DNA of 64,000 nt from Micrococcales bacterium KH10 (GCA_900188465.1 FZPE01000001.1:310001-374000); one strand, 5' to 3'. Shown: positions 35,363 to 44,709, numbered from the stretch's first letter. Made by a program: numbers and translations. The notes: generated by a model not told the origin, from the letters alone.

Positions 35363-36714
35363 ACTTCCCCGAGCGACCGCAAGAGCAGGGCCTCGGCGAC
35401 GACCGCCTTTTGCAGCTCCCCGAGGTGCACCGATTCGTTAGCCCCGTGTGCTCGCGAATCCGGGTCTTCGACCCCTGTCACCAAAATTGCGGCATCCGGG
35501 AAGATCTCGTTAAGGTCGGCGACCAGCGGGATCGACCCACCGATACCCACGTCGACCGGATCGGTTCCCCAGGCTTGACGCATCGCCGTACGCGCTGCCT
35601 GCATCGCCGGATCGTCAGCAGCGATCAAGAACGGTCGGCCAGCATTCTCTGCATGCCGCCAGGTCACCTCAGCACCGAAGGGAACATGTGCGTCGATGTG
35701 GGCACCGAGAGCCTGCTCAGCTATGTCAGGGTCTTGACCCGGGGCGATGCGTACCGATAGCCGTGCCGTGACCCTAGGAACGATGGTGTTGGACGAGTGC
35801 GCCACATCGGGAACATCTAGTCCGATGACGTTGATGGCCGGTTTGGTCCACAAACGTGACGTCAATGATCCGGTGCCTGCCAACTTCACTGAATCGATGA
35901 CAGCGGCATCGCCGCGCAGTTCCTCAGCAGTCATGTCGACCAGCGGTTCAGGCGCATGGACTAAACCGGCGACCGCGACATCTCCATTGTCATCGTGCAA
36001 TGTGGCGATCAGCCGTGACATCAAAGTGATGGAGTCGAGGACCGGCCCGCCGAACATGCCCGAATGCACCGCATGCTCCAAGACACGAAGTTCGACATCA
36101 ACGGTGACCAACCCGCGCAGTGACGTGGTCAGGGCCGGGATCCCCACCTTCCAGTTCGCTGAATCCGCGACCACGATGACGTCAGCGGCGAACTCGTCCT
36201 TGAACTGACTCAAGAACTCTCCGAAGGCCGGGGACCCGATTTCCTCCTCGCCTTCGATGAAGACCGTGACACCGACCTTCAGATCGTCGCCAAGGGCACG
36301 TAGCGCAGCGATATGCACCATGATTCCAGCCTTGTCGTCGGCGGCGCCGCGCCCGTAGAGGCGTTCGTCAACACGCGTCGGCTCAAACGGGTCGGTGTTC
36401 CACGCGTCCCGCTCCCCTGGCGGCTGGACATCATGGTGCGCATAAAGCAGCACCGTCGGGGCGCCCGGTGGCGCTGGCCGGTGGGCGAGAACAGCCGGAC
36501 GAGAACTATTCGAACGAACTACACGCACCGTGTCGAAGCCGAGCGGTTCGAGCAACTCGGCAACGCGATTCGCACTTGTCTCCAGAGTTGCCTGATCGAA
36601 GGAGGGTGCAGACACGGATGGGATTCTGACGAGTTCTTCCAGATCCTGAAGGGACTGTTCGAATTGTGCTGCTACCTGCGTCTTGATGTGGCTGACAGTG
36701 GTGATCTCGTCCAT
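35359..36714 (-). CDS. M20 family metallopeptidase (dipeptidase-like)
   Basis: A 451-residue zinc peptidase. The metal-binding blocks are LLYAHHDVQPPG, LYGRGAADDKAGIM, FIEGEEEIGSP and, near the C-terminus, GANESVHLGEL. The dimerisation domain lies between, with EHAVHSGMFGGPV. It fits the ArgE/DapE/CNDP branch of M20; the substrate is probably a dipeptide. There is no signal peptide, so it is cytoplasmic. Confidence 0.9.
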   Translation of the reverse strand: MDEITTVSHIKTQVAAQFEQSLQDLEELVRIPSVSAPSFDQATLETSANRVAELLEPLGFDTVRVVRSNSSRPAVLAHRPAPPGAPTVLLYAHHDVQPPGERDAWNTDPFEPTRVDERLYGRGAADDKAGIMVHIAALRALGDDLKVGVTVFIEGEEEIGSPAFGEFLSQFKDEFAADVIVVADSANWKVGIPALTTSLRGLVTVDVELRVLEHAVHSGMFGGPVLDSITLMSRLIATLHDDNGDVAVAGLVHAPEPLVDMTAEELRGDAAVIDSVKLAGTGSLTSRLWTKPAINVIGLDVPDVAHSSNTIVPRVTARLSVRIAPGQDPDIAEQALGAHIDAHVPFGAEVTWRHAENAGRPFLIAADDPAMQAARTAMRQAWGTDPVDVGIGGSIPLVADLNEIFPDAAILVTGVEDPDSRAHGANESVHLGELQKAVVAEALLLRSLGEV

Positions 36715-36756
36715 TGTCCTACCGTATCGCTTCCGCCATGCCGGTAGAATGTGGCC

Positions 36757-37368
36757 GTGCCATCCCCACGTAAATCAAACAAAGACGATACTGTGCCCGA
36801 ACCCGCTTCGAATGACGAGACTTCCAACACACCGGACGACCGTAAAGGCCGCCCGACTCCATCGCGGAAGGAACGCGAGGCAGCCAACAGGCGCCCCCTC
36901 GTCGCCAATAACCGCAAAGCCGCGACTAAAGCCGCACGAGAAAAAGAGCGCACCGAGCGCAACCGCGAATACGAGGCGATGAAGACCGGCGACGTTGCCA
37001 ACTACCCGTACCGGGAACGCGGTCCAGTCAAGGCCTACATTCGCGACTACGTCGACGCGCGGTGGAACATCGGCGAGTACTTCCTGCTCTCAGCCCTGTT
37101 CTTGCTCATCGTTTCGATTGTGACCACGCGGTGGGTCCTCGTCGCGCTCACCGCAATGGGCTTGGTCTATGTCTTCGGTCTGCTCGCGATCGGTGACACC
37201 ATCGTGATGTGGCGGATTCTGAAGAAGCGCCTGCGCAAGAAGTTCGGTGACGCGCGTATTGACGCGGAACGCGGCCTCGGGCTCTATGCAGCCAGCCGTG
37301 CGCTGCAGTTCCGCCGTTGGCGGATGCCTCGTCCGTTGAACGCCAAGCACGGGCACTACCCCGACTGA
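36757..37368 (+). CDS. DUF3043 family membrane protein
   Basis: A 203-residue actinobacterial protein with a charged N-terminal half (RKEREAANRRPLVANNRKAA), a YPYRERGPVKAYIRDYVDAR block, and two membrane helices (EYFLLSALFLLIVSIV and ALTAMGLVYVFGLLAIG). Function unknown. The GTG at 36757 follows a TAGAAT (36745-36750) by six bases, so it is likely leaderless. It is divergent from the M20 peptidase. Confidence 0.88.
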   Translation: MPSPRKSNKDDTVPEPASNDETSNTPDDRKGRPTPSRKEREAANRRPLVANNRKAATKAAREKERTERNREYEAMKTGDVANYPYRERGPVKAYIRDYVDARWNIGEYFLLSALFLLIVSIVTTRWVLVALTAMGLVYVFGLLAIGDTIVMWRILKKRLRKKFGDARIDAERGLGLYAASRALQFRRWRMPRPLNAKHGHYPD

Positions 37369-37390
37369 TAGCCGCTGATCTCCTAGCGCG

Positions 37391-37436
37391 ATGTGGCCCT
37401 TCCCCGTGTGTTATGACGTACGGGGAAGGGCCACAT
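37391..37436. terminator. Strong bidirectional terminator
   Basis: A 16-bp perfect stem (ATGTGGCCCTTCCCCG and its complement) with a 14-nt loop separates the convergent DUF3043 and pyrD genes. Confidence 0.9.
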
Positions 37437-37447
37437 GCGACTAGGGG

Positions 37448-38548
37448 CTATTCGTCGTCGAAGGCCCCGACTTCGGGGAACTGGTGCGGGTGCGCGGTCG
37501 CTTCTGCCTCACCACGCAGTAACGGCAGGTTGACCCGGCCCGCCCACATCGGGCCCTGGTAAATGAATCCGGTGTAGCCCTGCACCAGGGTTGCGCCAGC
37601 ATCGAGATATGCCTGCGCATCTGCCGCAGTGGTGATGCCACCAGCACCGATGATCACGAAGTCCTTACCGAGTCGCTGCCGGACCCGTCGCACCACTTGT
37701 AGTCCACGTGGCAGTTCGGGCGGGCCGGACAACCCGCCGGGACCGAGATCATGATTGATGGTGGTGTTAACGGCCACAACACCGGCCAAGCCGAGTCGTT
37801 TCACCAGATCCGTCACGGAGTCGATATCAGTCAACGATAGATCAGGAGCGATTTTGACCAGGATCGGCACATCCGGACGACCCGCCCGCGCCGTGGCGAT
37901 GTTGGCCGCGTGACGCGTCGCCTGCAAGATCGGTTCAAGCGCCTGGACGGCCTGCAGATCGCGTAGCCCCGGTGTATTCGGCGAAGATACATTGACGACG
38001 AGATAGTCCGCGTAGGGCGCGAGCAGACTGGCGCTGGTGGCGTAGTCGGTTGCGGCGTCGGTGACAGCTGTCACCTTCGATTTACCGATATTCACGCCAA
38101 TGACAGCAGCGCGACCGGCCTTGGTACGCCGCAATCGTGACAAGCGCCGTGCCACCACCTGTGCACCGTCGTTGTTGAATCCCATGCGATTGCGCAGTGA
38201 GTTGATTTCGAGTTCGCGCCACAATCGTGGTTGGTCGTTCCCCGGTTGCGCCAGCGCAGTGACTGTTCCGACCTCGACAAAACCGAAACCCAGGTGGGTC
38301 AGTCCCACGACCGCGCGCGCATTCTTGTCGAAACCGGCAGCGAGGCCGAAGGGCGCCGGGACCGTGCGCCCGAACACTTTGACGCCACTGTGTCCGCCAT
38401 AAGGAGCGACTGCGCCTTGGACCAATCGACGGAACACTGGAATCGCACCAAAGCATTCGATACCGCGGGCTACAAGATGGTGTGCCGCCTCAGGATCCAT
38501 ACGCTTGAAAACCAGGTTGAACAACGTACGGTAAATCACTGGGGGCAC
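37448..38548 (-). CDS. pyrD: Dihydroorotate dehydrogenase (quinone), class 2
   Basis: A 366-residue FMN enzyme that oxidises dihydroorotate in pyrimidine synthesis and passes electrons to quinone at the membrane. It has the N-terminal helical extension of class 2, then FGLAAGFDKNARAVVGL, GFGFVEVGTVT, NRMGFNNDGA, the catalytic Ser in VNVSSPNTPGLRDLQ, and the FMN phosphate site IGAGGITTAADAQAYL. It stands apart from other pyr genes. Confidence 0.96.
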   Translation of the reverse strand: MPPVIYRTLFNLVFKRMDPEAAHHLVARGIECFGAIPVFRRLVQGAVAPYGGHSGVKVFGRTVPAPFGLAAGFDKNARAVVGLTHLGFGFVEVGTVTALAQPGNDQPRLWRELEINSLRNRMGFNNDGAQVVARRLSRLRRTKAGRAAVIGVNIGKSKVTAVTDAATDYATSASLLAPYADYLVVNVSSPNTPGLRDLQAVQALEPILQATRHAANIATARAGRPDVPILVKIAPDLSLTDIDSVTDLVKRLGLAGVVAVNTTINHDLGPGGLSGPPELPRGLQVVRRVRQRLGKDFVIIGAGGITTAADAQAYLDAGATLVQGYTGFIYQGPMWAGRVNLPLLRGEAEATAHPHQFPEVGAFDDE

Positions 38549-38587
38549 CTCGAATCACGGCGGGTCAAATGTGTGTTCCTCAATAGG

Positions 38588-39037
38588 CTACGCCTCTATT
38601 GTCTCCGATGACTTCGTACGAGTGCGCCACAGCCACCACATTCCTACCATCGGCAACACCAGTGGAACCCAGCCATAGCCCTTCCCGAAACCGGACCACA
38701 CCGTCGAGTCCGGAAACATGTCCGGTGTATTCAGACTTGCTACACCGACGACCAGGACACCGACGAGTTCGATCGTGACGCTAGTCCAGGCGATAGGCCG
38801 CCACCTGCCGTCGAGGGCCAGAGCAACCGTAGCGACAATGTAAATCGCACCAGCCGCGACCGAGAGGCCGTAGGCCAAAGGAGCTTGATCTCCGTGCGTG
38901 ACGAGTTGCACAACACCGCGTGCGGTCGCCGCCAGAGCGAGGATCCCGTAGATGACGACAAGAACTCGTCCCAACCCTCGTCCACTATGCCGCCGATTAT
39001 CAGACAGTTGGCCTTGTACGTCGCTTAGTGCACTCAT
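38588..39037 (-). CDS. Small integral membrane protein
   Basis: A 149-residue protein with about four predicted helices: VLVVIYGILALAATARGVVQ, LSVAAGAIYIVATVALAL, WTSVTIELVGVLVVGVAS and WVPLVLPMVGMWWLW. I recognise no domain. Its ATG overlaps the stop of the upstream membrane gene (ATGA), so both are made together. The frame is open far upstream as a shadow. Confidence 0.72.
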   Translation of the reverse strand: MSALSDVQGQLSDNRRHSGRGLGRVLVVIYGILALAATARGVVQLVTHGDQAPLAYGLSVAAGAIYIVATVALALDGRWRPIAWTSVTIELVGVLVVGVASLNTPDMFPDSTVWSGFGKGYGWVPLVLPMVGMWWLWRTRTKSSETIEA

Positions 39038-39390
39038 AACAGTCCCCATTCTTGCGCCATCCGCCACTGCATGACGATGATCACGGCCATGACGATAACC
39101 ATGATCACAGAACTGAACCGCGTACGTTCCACAAAGGCCATGGCGGCCGCGCCGATCGGCAATATCAGAGCTACTGTCGCGTAGCCGGCCCAGGTGGCCA
39201 TCGATTCGATGTCGGTTCCGGTGTTGACCAGCACGATGCCGACCAACAACTGAATGGCGAGCAGCCCTTCGACGACACCGGCCGCCCACAGCTGTTTGAG
39301 GATCACTGCCCGGTTCTTGATCGCAAAGATTCCGCTCCAGCCCATCAAGCCGAGGCTGGCGGCCACCGTCAACCATGAGATTACTGTCAT
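39034..39390 (-). CDS. Small integral membrane protein
   Basis: A 118-residue protein with four predicted helices (for example ISWLTVAASLGLMGWSGIFA, GLLAIQLLVGIVLVN, ATVALILPIGAAAMAF and VIMVIVMAVIIVMQW). It is translationally coupled to the next small membrane protein; the pair probably forms one membrane unit of unknown function. It is divergent from pepA. Confidence 0.72.
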   Translation of the reverse strand: MTVISWLTVAASLGLMGWSGIFAIKNRAVILKQLWAAGVVEGLLAIQLLVGIVLVNTGTDIESMATWAGYATVALILPIGAAAMAFVERTRFSSVIMVIVMAVIIVMQWRMAQEWGLL

Positions 39391-39452
39391 CACTCACCTG
39401 AGCCTAGTGCTCCTGACGGCCTAAGTCAGACGTTGGCGCTAGCATCGGTAGT

Positions 39453-40961
39453 GTGAATCTCGATAGGCCCTTGCCCCAAGTCAACGTCGTCAAGAAGGTT
39501 CCCGCCGCGAAAGGTGAGCGTCAGGTACTGGTGATCCCAGTCGGCCCGGCACCGAAGGACGATGCTCATCCGGTTGTGCTGGGACCTGCCGCAAAGGCGG
39601 TGCCGAAGCAACTAGACCTTGAACTGTTGGGAGCAGCGACCTCATTGGGAAGCGTTGCACGCACCGCCCTGCCATCACCTGCTCGCACTACCGCCCTGCT
39701 GGTCGGTGTGGGCTCGTCCTCGCCGGACACTGAACAATTGCGTACCGCAGCGGGAAGCGCCCTCCAGTCATTACACGATGCGGATATCAACGCTGTGCTC
39801 CAATTCGACCTGGAGTCCGCGCCGCAGGCAGTTGCTCTGATCGAAGGTGCGCTGCTCGGCGCGTACCGTTTCGGTCAGTATCACCAACAGTCTGCTCCCC
39901 AAGCCCCTGAGACCATCACGGTGGTCGTTCCAAGTTCACTGCATGCTGCTGTGACCGACGCGCTTGAAGCTGTGATCACCGTGATCACCCAGGTGTGGCG
40001 CACCCGGGACTTGGTCAATATGGCCCCCAATGACCTCAATCCCGCGACCTTTGCCGACTACGCGGTGCGCAGCGCGAAGCTACCGCGCACCAAGGTGACG
40101 GTCCATGACGAGAAAACGCTGGAAGCCAAGGGCTTCGGCGGACACCTGGCCGTTGGACGCGGATCGACCCACCCGCCCCGGCTCGTGAAGATCGCTTACC
40201 GTCCACCGCGTGCCAAGACACATGTGGCACTTGTGGGCAAGGGCATCACCTTTGATTCGGGAGGGCTGTCGCTCAAGCCCGCCAAGTCCATGGAGACTAT
40301 GAAATGTGACATGGCTGGGGCGGCCACTGTGCTTGGAACGGTGATCGCCGCTTCGCAGTTGAAACTGCCTATCGCTGTGACCGGATGGCTCTGCCTCGCG
40401 GAGAACATGCCCTCAGGCACCGCGACTCGACCTTCTGACGTCATCTCGATCTACGGCGGCAAGACCGTCGAAGTACTGAACACCGATGCTGAAGGACGGC
40501 TCGTCCTGGCAGACGGGCTGGTTGCGGCTGCGGAAGAACGCCCTGATCTGCTCGTGGATATCGCTACCCTCACAGGTGCCCAGATGGTTGCGCTGGGAGC
40601 CCAGGTCGGCGCTGTGATGGGCACCGATAATGCTCGCAGCGCGGTGCAGGAAGCCTCCCGCGCTGTAGATGAGCCGATGTGGCCCATGCCGTTGCCAGCC
40701 CACCTGCGCACAGGACTCGACTCCAAGATCGCTGATATCTCGAATATGGGTGAACGCTATGGTGGCATGCTGACTGCAGGGCTGTTCCTGAAGGAATTTG
40801 TCGGTGAGTCTGAGTGGGCACACCTCGACATCGCTGGTCCTGCTTTCAACGAGGGCAAAGCCGAAGGCATCAGGTCTGAAGGAGGAACCGGATTCGGGTT
40901 ACGTACCCTGCTGCGCACGATTGAAGTTGCTCACGAGCACCACACAACCAAGCGCTCCTAA
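39453..40961 (+). CDS. pepA: Leucyl aminopeptidase (M17)
   Basis: A 502-residue two-metal aminopeptidase. The catalytic C-terminal domain shows GKGITFDSGGLSLKP (Lys and Asp ligands), MKCDMAGAATVLG, LAENMPSGTATRPSDVI and the signature NTDAEGRLVLADGL. The N-terminal domain is typical of M17. It begins with GTG. Peptide turnover is the expected role, and some relatives also bind DNA. Confidence 0.95.
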   Translation: MNLDRPLPQVNVVKKVPAAKGERQVLVIPVGPAPKDDAHPVVLGPAAKAVPKQLDLELLGAATSLGSVARTALPSPARTTALLVGVGSSSPDTEQLRTAAGSALQSLHDADINAVLQFDLESAPQAVALIEGALLGAYRFGQYHQQSAPQAPETITVVVPSSLHAAVTDALEAVITVITQVWRTRDLVNMAPNDLNPATFADYAVRSAKLPRTKVTVHDEKTLEAKGFGGHLAVGRGSTHPPRLVKIAYRPPRAKTHVALVGKGITFDSGGLSLKPAKSMETMKCDMAGAATVLGTVIAASQLKLPIAVTGWLCLAENMPSGTATRPSDVISIYGGKTVEVLNTDAEGRLVLADGLVAAAEERPDLLVDIATLTGAQMVALGAQVGAVMGTDNARSAVQEASRAVDEPMWPMPLPAHLRTGLDSKIADISNMGERYGGMLTAGLFLKEFVGESEWAHLDIAGPAFNEGKAEGIRSEGGTGFGLRTLLRTIEVAHEHHTTKRS

Positions 40962-41038
40962 TACCATCTACTCGTCCAGCAGAAATGTGGCCTTGGTCGC
41001 AGTTCAGCACAAACACTCGCGGTTATGGCGCGAGGTTG

Positions 41039-41060
41039 GTCACTTTGGACGTAAAGTGAC
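41039..41060. promoter_or_regulatory. Dyad upstream of lpd
   Basis: GTCACTTT and AAAGTGAC form a perfect 8-bp dyad with a 6-nt spacer. TAGGCG follows four bases later, a possible -10 box. Its place just ahead of the lpd-sucB operon suggests an operator, regulator unknown. Confidence 0.5.
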
Positions 41061-41107
41061 ACCATAGGCGAGTACCACGCCGATTGACTGCACTGAAGGA
41101 GTTGTAC

Positions 41108-42496
41108 GTGGCCGACGCAAATGCCACCACGGAATTTGACATCGTTATATTGGGCGGCGGAAGTGGCGGCTATGCCGCGGCGCTGCGTGCCGCCCAACTC
41201 GGCAAATCAGTCGTGTTGATCGAGGGCGACAAACTTGGCGGAACATGTTTGCACTATGGCTGCATCCCCACCAAGGCTCTCTTACACGCTGCCGAGGTCG
41301 CTGATGAGACACGTGAGGCCGCTTCGGTCGGTGTGCTCGCACAGTTGAACGGTATCGACGTTCCGAAGGTGAACTCGTATAAAGACGGTGTGATCTCGCG
41401 GCTGTTCAAGGGCCTACAGGGTCTGGTCGCATCACGCAAGGTCACTGTCGTGGGCGGCTGGGGCAAACTCGTCGCTCCCAATGCTGTGGAAGTCGACGGC
41501 ACCCGCTACACCGGTGAGCACGTGATTTTGGCTACCGGTTCCTATTCACGGACCCTTCCGGGCCTTGAGATCGGCGGACGAGTCATCACGTCCGAGACTG
41601 CTCTGCAACTCGACTACGTGCCGAACTCCGTGGTGATCCTTGGCGGCGGCGTTATCGGCGTTGAGTTCGCGTCGGTCTGGAACTCCTTCGGTGCCGATGT
41701 GACCATCGTCGAAGGCCTGCCACACCTGGTGCCGAACGAGGACGAGGCGCTGAGCAAGGCGCTCGAGCGCGCCTACCGCAAGCGCGGCATCAAGTTCAAC
41801 CTCGGCGACCGGTTCTCCGGTGTCACGCAGAACGATTCCGGCGTTGTCGTCACCCTTGAATCAGGCAAGACCTTCGAGGCTGATCTGCTGCTCGTCGCCG
41901 TTGGACGCGGCCCACGCACCCAGGACCTTGGTTTCGAGGCGCAGGGCGTGACCATCGACCGTGGTTTCGTCATCGTGGACGAGAAGCTCCACACCGGCGT
42001 CGGCAACCTGTGGGCTGTCGGAGACATCGTTCCTGGCCTGCAATTGGCCCACCGCGGCTTCCAGCAGGGTATCTTCGTCGCTGAGCAGATCGCCGGTTTG
42101 AACCCGGCGCCGATCGTCGAAGCGAATATCCCCCGGGTCACATACTCCAACCCGGAGGTCGCGTCCGTTGGTCTGACCGAGGCGAAGGCCAAGGAAGTTC
42201 ACGGTGCTGACGCGGTCGAGACCGTTGAGTACAACCTCGGCGGAAACGGAAAGAGCCAGATTCTCAACACTCAAGGATTCATCAAGCTCGTCCGAGTTAA
42301 AGATGGTCCCGTCGTCGGTGTCCACATGATCGGTGCTCGTGTCGGTGAACTGATCGGTGAAAGCCAGCTGATCGTGAGTTGGGAAGCGTACCCCGAAGAC
42401 GTCGCGCCACTCGTCCATGCCCACCCCACGCAGAATGAAGCACTTGGCGAGGCCTTCCTGGCTCTGGCCGGCAAGCCGCTTCACGCCCACAACTGA
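41108..42496 (+). CDS. lpd: Dihydrolipoamide dehydrogenase (E3)
   Basis: A 462-residue FAD enzyme that reoxidises the lipoyl groups of 2-oxo acid dehydrogenases. It has the FAD-binding GGGSGGYAAALRAAQLG, the redox disulfide GGTCLHYGCIPTK, the NAD-binding ILGGGVIGVEFASVW, and the C-terminal His-Glu pair in HAHPTQNEALGEA. The GTG at 41108 has AAGGAG six bases upstream. sucB follows after 23 bp, so they are one operon. Confidence 0.96.
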   Translation: MADANATTEFDIVILGGGSGGYAAALRAAQLGKSVVLIEGDKLGGTCLHYGCIPTKALLHAAEVADETREAASVGVLAQLNGIDVPKVNSYKDGVISRLFKGLQGLVASRKVTVVGGWGKLVAPNAVEVDGTRYTGEHVILATGSYSRTLPGLEIGGRVITSETALQLDYVPNSVVILGGGVIGVEFASVWNSFGADVTIVEGLPHLVPNEDEALSKALERAYRKRGIKFNLGDRFSGVTQNDSGVVVTLESGKTFEADLLLVAVGRGPRTQDLGFEAQGVTIDRGFVIVDEKLHTGVGNLWAVGDIVPGLQLAHRGFQQGIFVAEQIAGLNPAPIVEANIPRVTYSNPEVASVGLTEAKAKEVHGADAVETVEYNLGGNGKSQILNTQGFIKLVRVKDGPVVGVHMIGARVGELIGESQLIVSWEAYPEDVAPLVHAHPTQNEALGEAFLALAGKPLHAHN

Positions 42497-42519
42497 GCCT
42501 ACGAAGGAGATATCCAGTC

Positions 42520-44268
42520 ATGTCCCACAACGTGGAGCTTCCAGCCCTGGGCGAGTCTGTCACCGAAGGTACTGTGACCCGTTGGCTCAAGTCGGTCGGC
42601 GACACCGTCGAGGTAGACGAGCCCTTACTCGAGGTATCGACCGACAAAGTCGACACCGAGATCCCCTCGCCTGTCGCAGGTGTCATCGAGGAAATCCTGG
42701 TCCAAGAAGACGACGAGGTCCCGGTTGGTGCCGTTCTGGCGCGGATCGGAGACGGTTCTGGTTCGTCCTCGGATGACTCAGCTGCTCCAGCCGAGCCCGC
42801 CGCAGCGCCTGCTGAACTCACTCCTGAAGCACCTGCGCAAGCAGAGACTCCAGCGCCAAGTGCTCCTAGCGCCCCTAGTGGTGATAGCGCCCCGGCAGGA
42901 GACGCCGGTGACGGTGAAGAGGTCAAGCTTCCAGCACTCGGTGAGTCGGTCACCGAAGGTACTGTGACCCGTTGGCTCAAGTCGGTCGGCGACACCGTCG
43001 AGGTAGACGAGCCCCTGCTCGAGGTATCGACCGACAAAGTCGATACCGAGATCCCCTCGCCTGTCGCAGGTGTCATCCAGCAGATCCTCGTCTCGGAAGA
43101 CGACGAGGTTCCAGTCGGCGGTGTACTCGCGATCATCGGTTCTGGTGCGACAGCGCCTTCAGAACCTTCAGAAGCGCCCGCACCGGCCCAGCCCGCTGCC
43201 GCTCCGTCGCCAGCTCCGGCAGCGACACCTGCTACTGCGCCACCACCGCCACCCGCACCAGCGGCAACCCCAGCACCGGCGCCGCAAGTGCCCGCTGCAG
43301 CGCCAGCGACATTGGCACCTATTCCGGCTGCTACCAGCGGCCGCACCTACGTCACTCCGGTCGTGCGCAAGTTGGCCGCGAGCAAGGGCGTGGATCTGTC
43401 CAAGGTGCAAGGCACCGGCGTTGGTGGCCGTATTCGTCGCGAGGACGTTCTCGCGGCGGCAGCTGCGGTTCCTGCCGCAGGCGGTGCCGCCGCACCGGCT
43501 GCTACTGCCGCGCCAAGCGGCGAACCGACCACGATCCTTCCGGTTTCACCGCTGCGTGGAACGACGGAGAAGGCGTCGCGACTGCGCAAGATCATTGCAG
43601 AACGCATGGTCGAGGCACTGCAAACCCAAGCACAGTTGACCACCGTGGTTGAGGTGGACGTGACCAAGTTGTACCGGCTGCGTGCCGCCAACAAGGAGTC
43701 ATTCAAGGCCAAGCACAACGCAAATCTCACCTTCTTGCCGTTCTATGTTCTGGCCGCCACCGAAGCACTCAAGGCATACCCGAAGGTCAACGGTGTGCTG
43801 GCTGATGGAACTATCACCTACCCGGGATCCGAGAACATCGGTATCGCCGTCGACACGGAACGAGGATTGCTGGTTCCTGTCATTCACGGTGCTGGCGAGA
43901 AGTCGTTGCCTGAGATCGCCGCTGCCATCGGTGATCTGGCGGGACGGACCCGCACGAATAAGGTGACTCCTGACGAGTTGTCGGGCGCTACCTTCACTAT
44001 TACCAACACTGGTTCAGGTGGCGCGCTATTCGACACGCCAATCGTTCCAGTGGGCACTTCCGCAATCTTGGGTACCGGAACCATAGTCAAGCGTCCGGCC
44101 GTAGTGAAGGGTCCCGACGGTGACGAGGTCATCGCCATCCGCCAGTTCACGCACTTGGCGCTGTCTTACGACCACCGACTGGTCGATGGTGCTGATGCGG
44201 CCCGTTACCTGACCGCAGTCAAGAACCGCATTGAGGAAGCCGCCTTCGACGGCGACCTCGCGCTGTAA
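42520..44268 (+). CDS. sucB: 2-oxo acid dehydrogenase E2 (dihydrolipoamide succinyltransferase)
   Basis: A 582-residue E2 with two lipoyl domains (each with the lipoyl-lysine block STDKVDTEIPSPVAG at about residues 44 and 174), two Ala/Pro-rich linkers, a peripheral subunit-binding domain (YVTPVVRKLAASKGVDLS) and the C-terminal acyltransferase with the catalytic HRLVDGADAARYL. In actinobacteria this gene serves both pyruvate and 2-oxoglutarate complexes. It is followed by lipB and lipA, which make its cofactor. The two lipoyl domains are almost identical at DNA level. Confidence 0.95.
   Translation: MSHNVELPALGESVTEGTVTRWLKSVGDTVEVDEPLLEVSTDKVDTEIPSPVAGVIEEILVQEDDEVPVGAVLARIGDGSGSSSDDSAAPAEPAAAPAELTPEAPAQAETPAPSAPSAPSGDSAPAGDAGDGEEVKLPALGESVTEGTVTRWLKSVGDTVEVDEPLLEVSTDKVDTEIPSPVAGVIQQILVSEDDEVPVGGVLAIIGSGATAPSEPSEAPAPAQPAAAPSPAPAATPATAPPPPPAPAATPAPAPQVPAAAPATLAPIPAATSGRTYVTPVVRKLAASKGVDLSKVQGTGVGGRIRREDVLAAAAAVPAAGGAAAPAATAAPSGEPTTILPVSPLRGTTEKASRLRKIIAERMVEALQTQAQLTTVVEVDVTKLYRLRAANKESFKAKHNANLTFLPFYVLAATEALKAYPKVNGVLADGTITYPGSENIGIAVDTERGLLVPVIHGAGEKSLPEIAAAIGDLAGRTRTNKVTPDELSGATFTITNTGSGGALFDTPIVPVGTSAILGTGTIVKRPAVVKGPDGDEVIAIRQFTHLALSYDHRLVDGADAARYLTAVKNRIEEAAFDGDLAL
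42561..42689 (+). repeat. Lipoyl-domain direct repeat, first copy
   Basis: This 129-bp stretch matches 42951-43079 with only three mismatches by my reading, 390 bp downstream in the same frame. Such close identity, including silent sites, points to recent duplication or gene conversion. Confidence 0.85.
42951..43079 (+). repeat. Lipoyl-domain direct repeat, second copy
   Basis: This is the partner of 42561-42689. The flanking sequence (linker and the end of each domain) diverges at once, so only the lipoyl core is kept alike. Confidence 0.85.
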
Positions 44269-44294
44269 GGCCAAGTCAGAGAGCTGACGACTCA

Positions 44295-44326
44295 AGCGGG
44301 CACCAGGAACAATCCTGGTGCCCGCT
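44295..44326 (+). terminator. Terminator after sucB
   Basis: AGCGGGCACCAGG pairs perfectly with CCTGGTGCCCGCT around AACAAT and is followed by TCGTCTTCGT. The stem is strong although the T-run is poor. Confidence 0.8.
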
Positions 44327-44334
44327 TCGTCTTC

Positions 44335-44709
44335 GTGTGCCACGACTCTCAATCCCCTGTCATCGAGCGATACTGGGACGGCGCGATGTGGACGCCGCAG
44401 ACTCGCCCCCGGGTCCAACCTCAGCCGCAGTCCGACAACGGACCCGATAGCGCTATGCACTACATCCTCCCAGTAGGCCGTTCATGGCAGTCCGTTTTGG
44501 CACCTTATCTCGGTGTCCTGGCGCTAGTGGCATTCGTTGTCCCCGTTGCCGCCTATGTGCTTGGCGCCGCCGCAATCGGATGTGGTGTCTGGGCGATGGT
44601 TCGCGCACAATCCGGCGGTCACGGACGCGGACGTGCCATCGTGGCAATCGTCCTCGGGCTCCTGGCGATCCTGCTCGGTGCGGCGGCCTCAGCTGCGCTG
44701 TCTTCTTAA
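44335..44709 (+). CDS. Small membrane protein with DUF2510-like N-terminus
   Basis: A 124-residue protein. The N-terminus has a short aromatic motif (RYWDGAMWTPQTRP) as in DUF2510, often seen at the start of actinobacterial membrane proteins, followed by a short linker and two membrane helices (VLAPYLGVLALVAFVVPVAA and AIVAIVLGLLAILLGAAASA). The GTG start is just downstream of the sucB hairpin and has no clear ribosome site, so the real start or expression is uncertain. Confidence 0.6.
   Translation: MCHDSQSPVIERYWDGAMWTPQTRPRVQPQPQSDNGPDSAMHYILPVGRSWQSVLAPYLGVLALVAFVVPVAAYVLGAAAIGCGVWAMVRAQSGGHGRGRAIVAIVLGLLAILLGAAASAALSS

Noticed and set aside
38588-39397. A single 269-codon minus-strand protein
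   Set aside because: Its first 120 codons are Arg/His-rich shadow of a better membrane protein in another frame; two small overlapping membrane genes explain the region better.
42297-43346. A 349-codon Ala/Gly/Ser-rich frame on the minus strand
   Set aside because: It is the antisense of the lpd end and the lipoyl domains and Ala/Pro linkers of sucB; the composition simply mirrors the repeat-rich plus strand.
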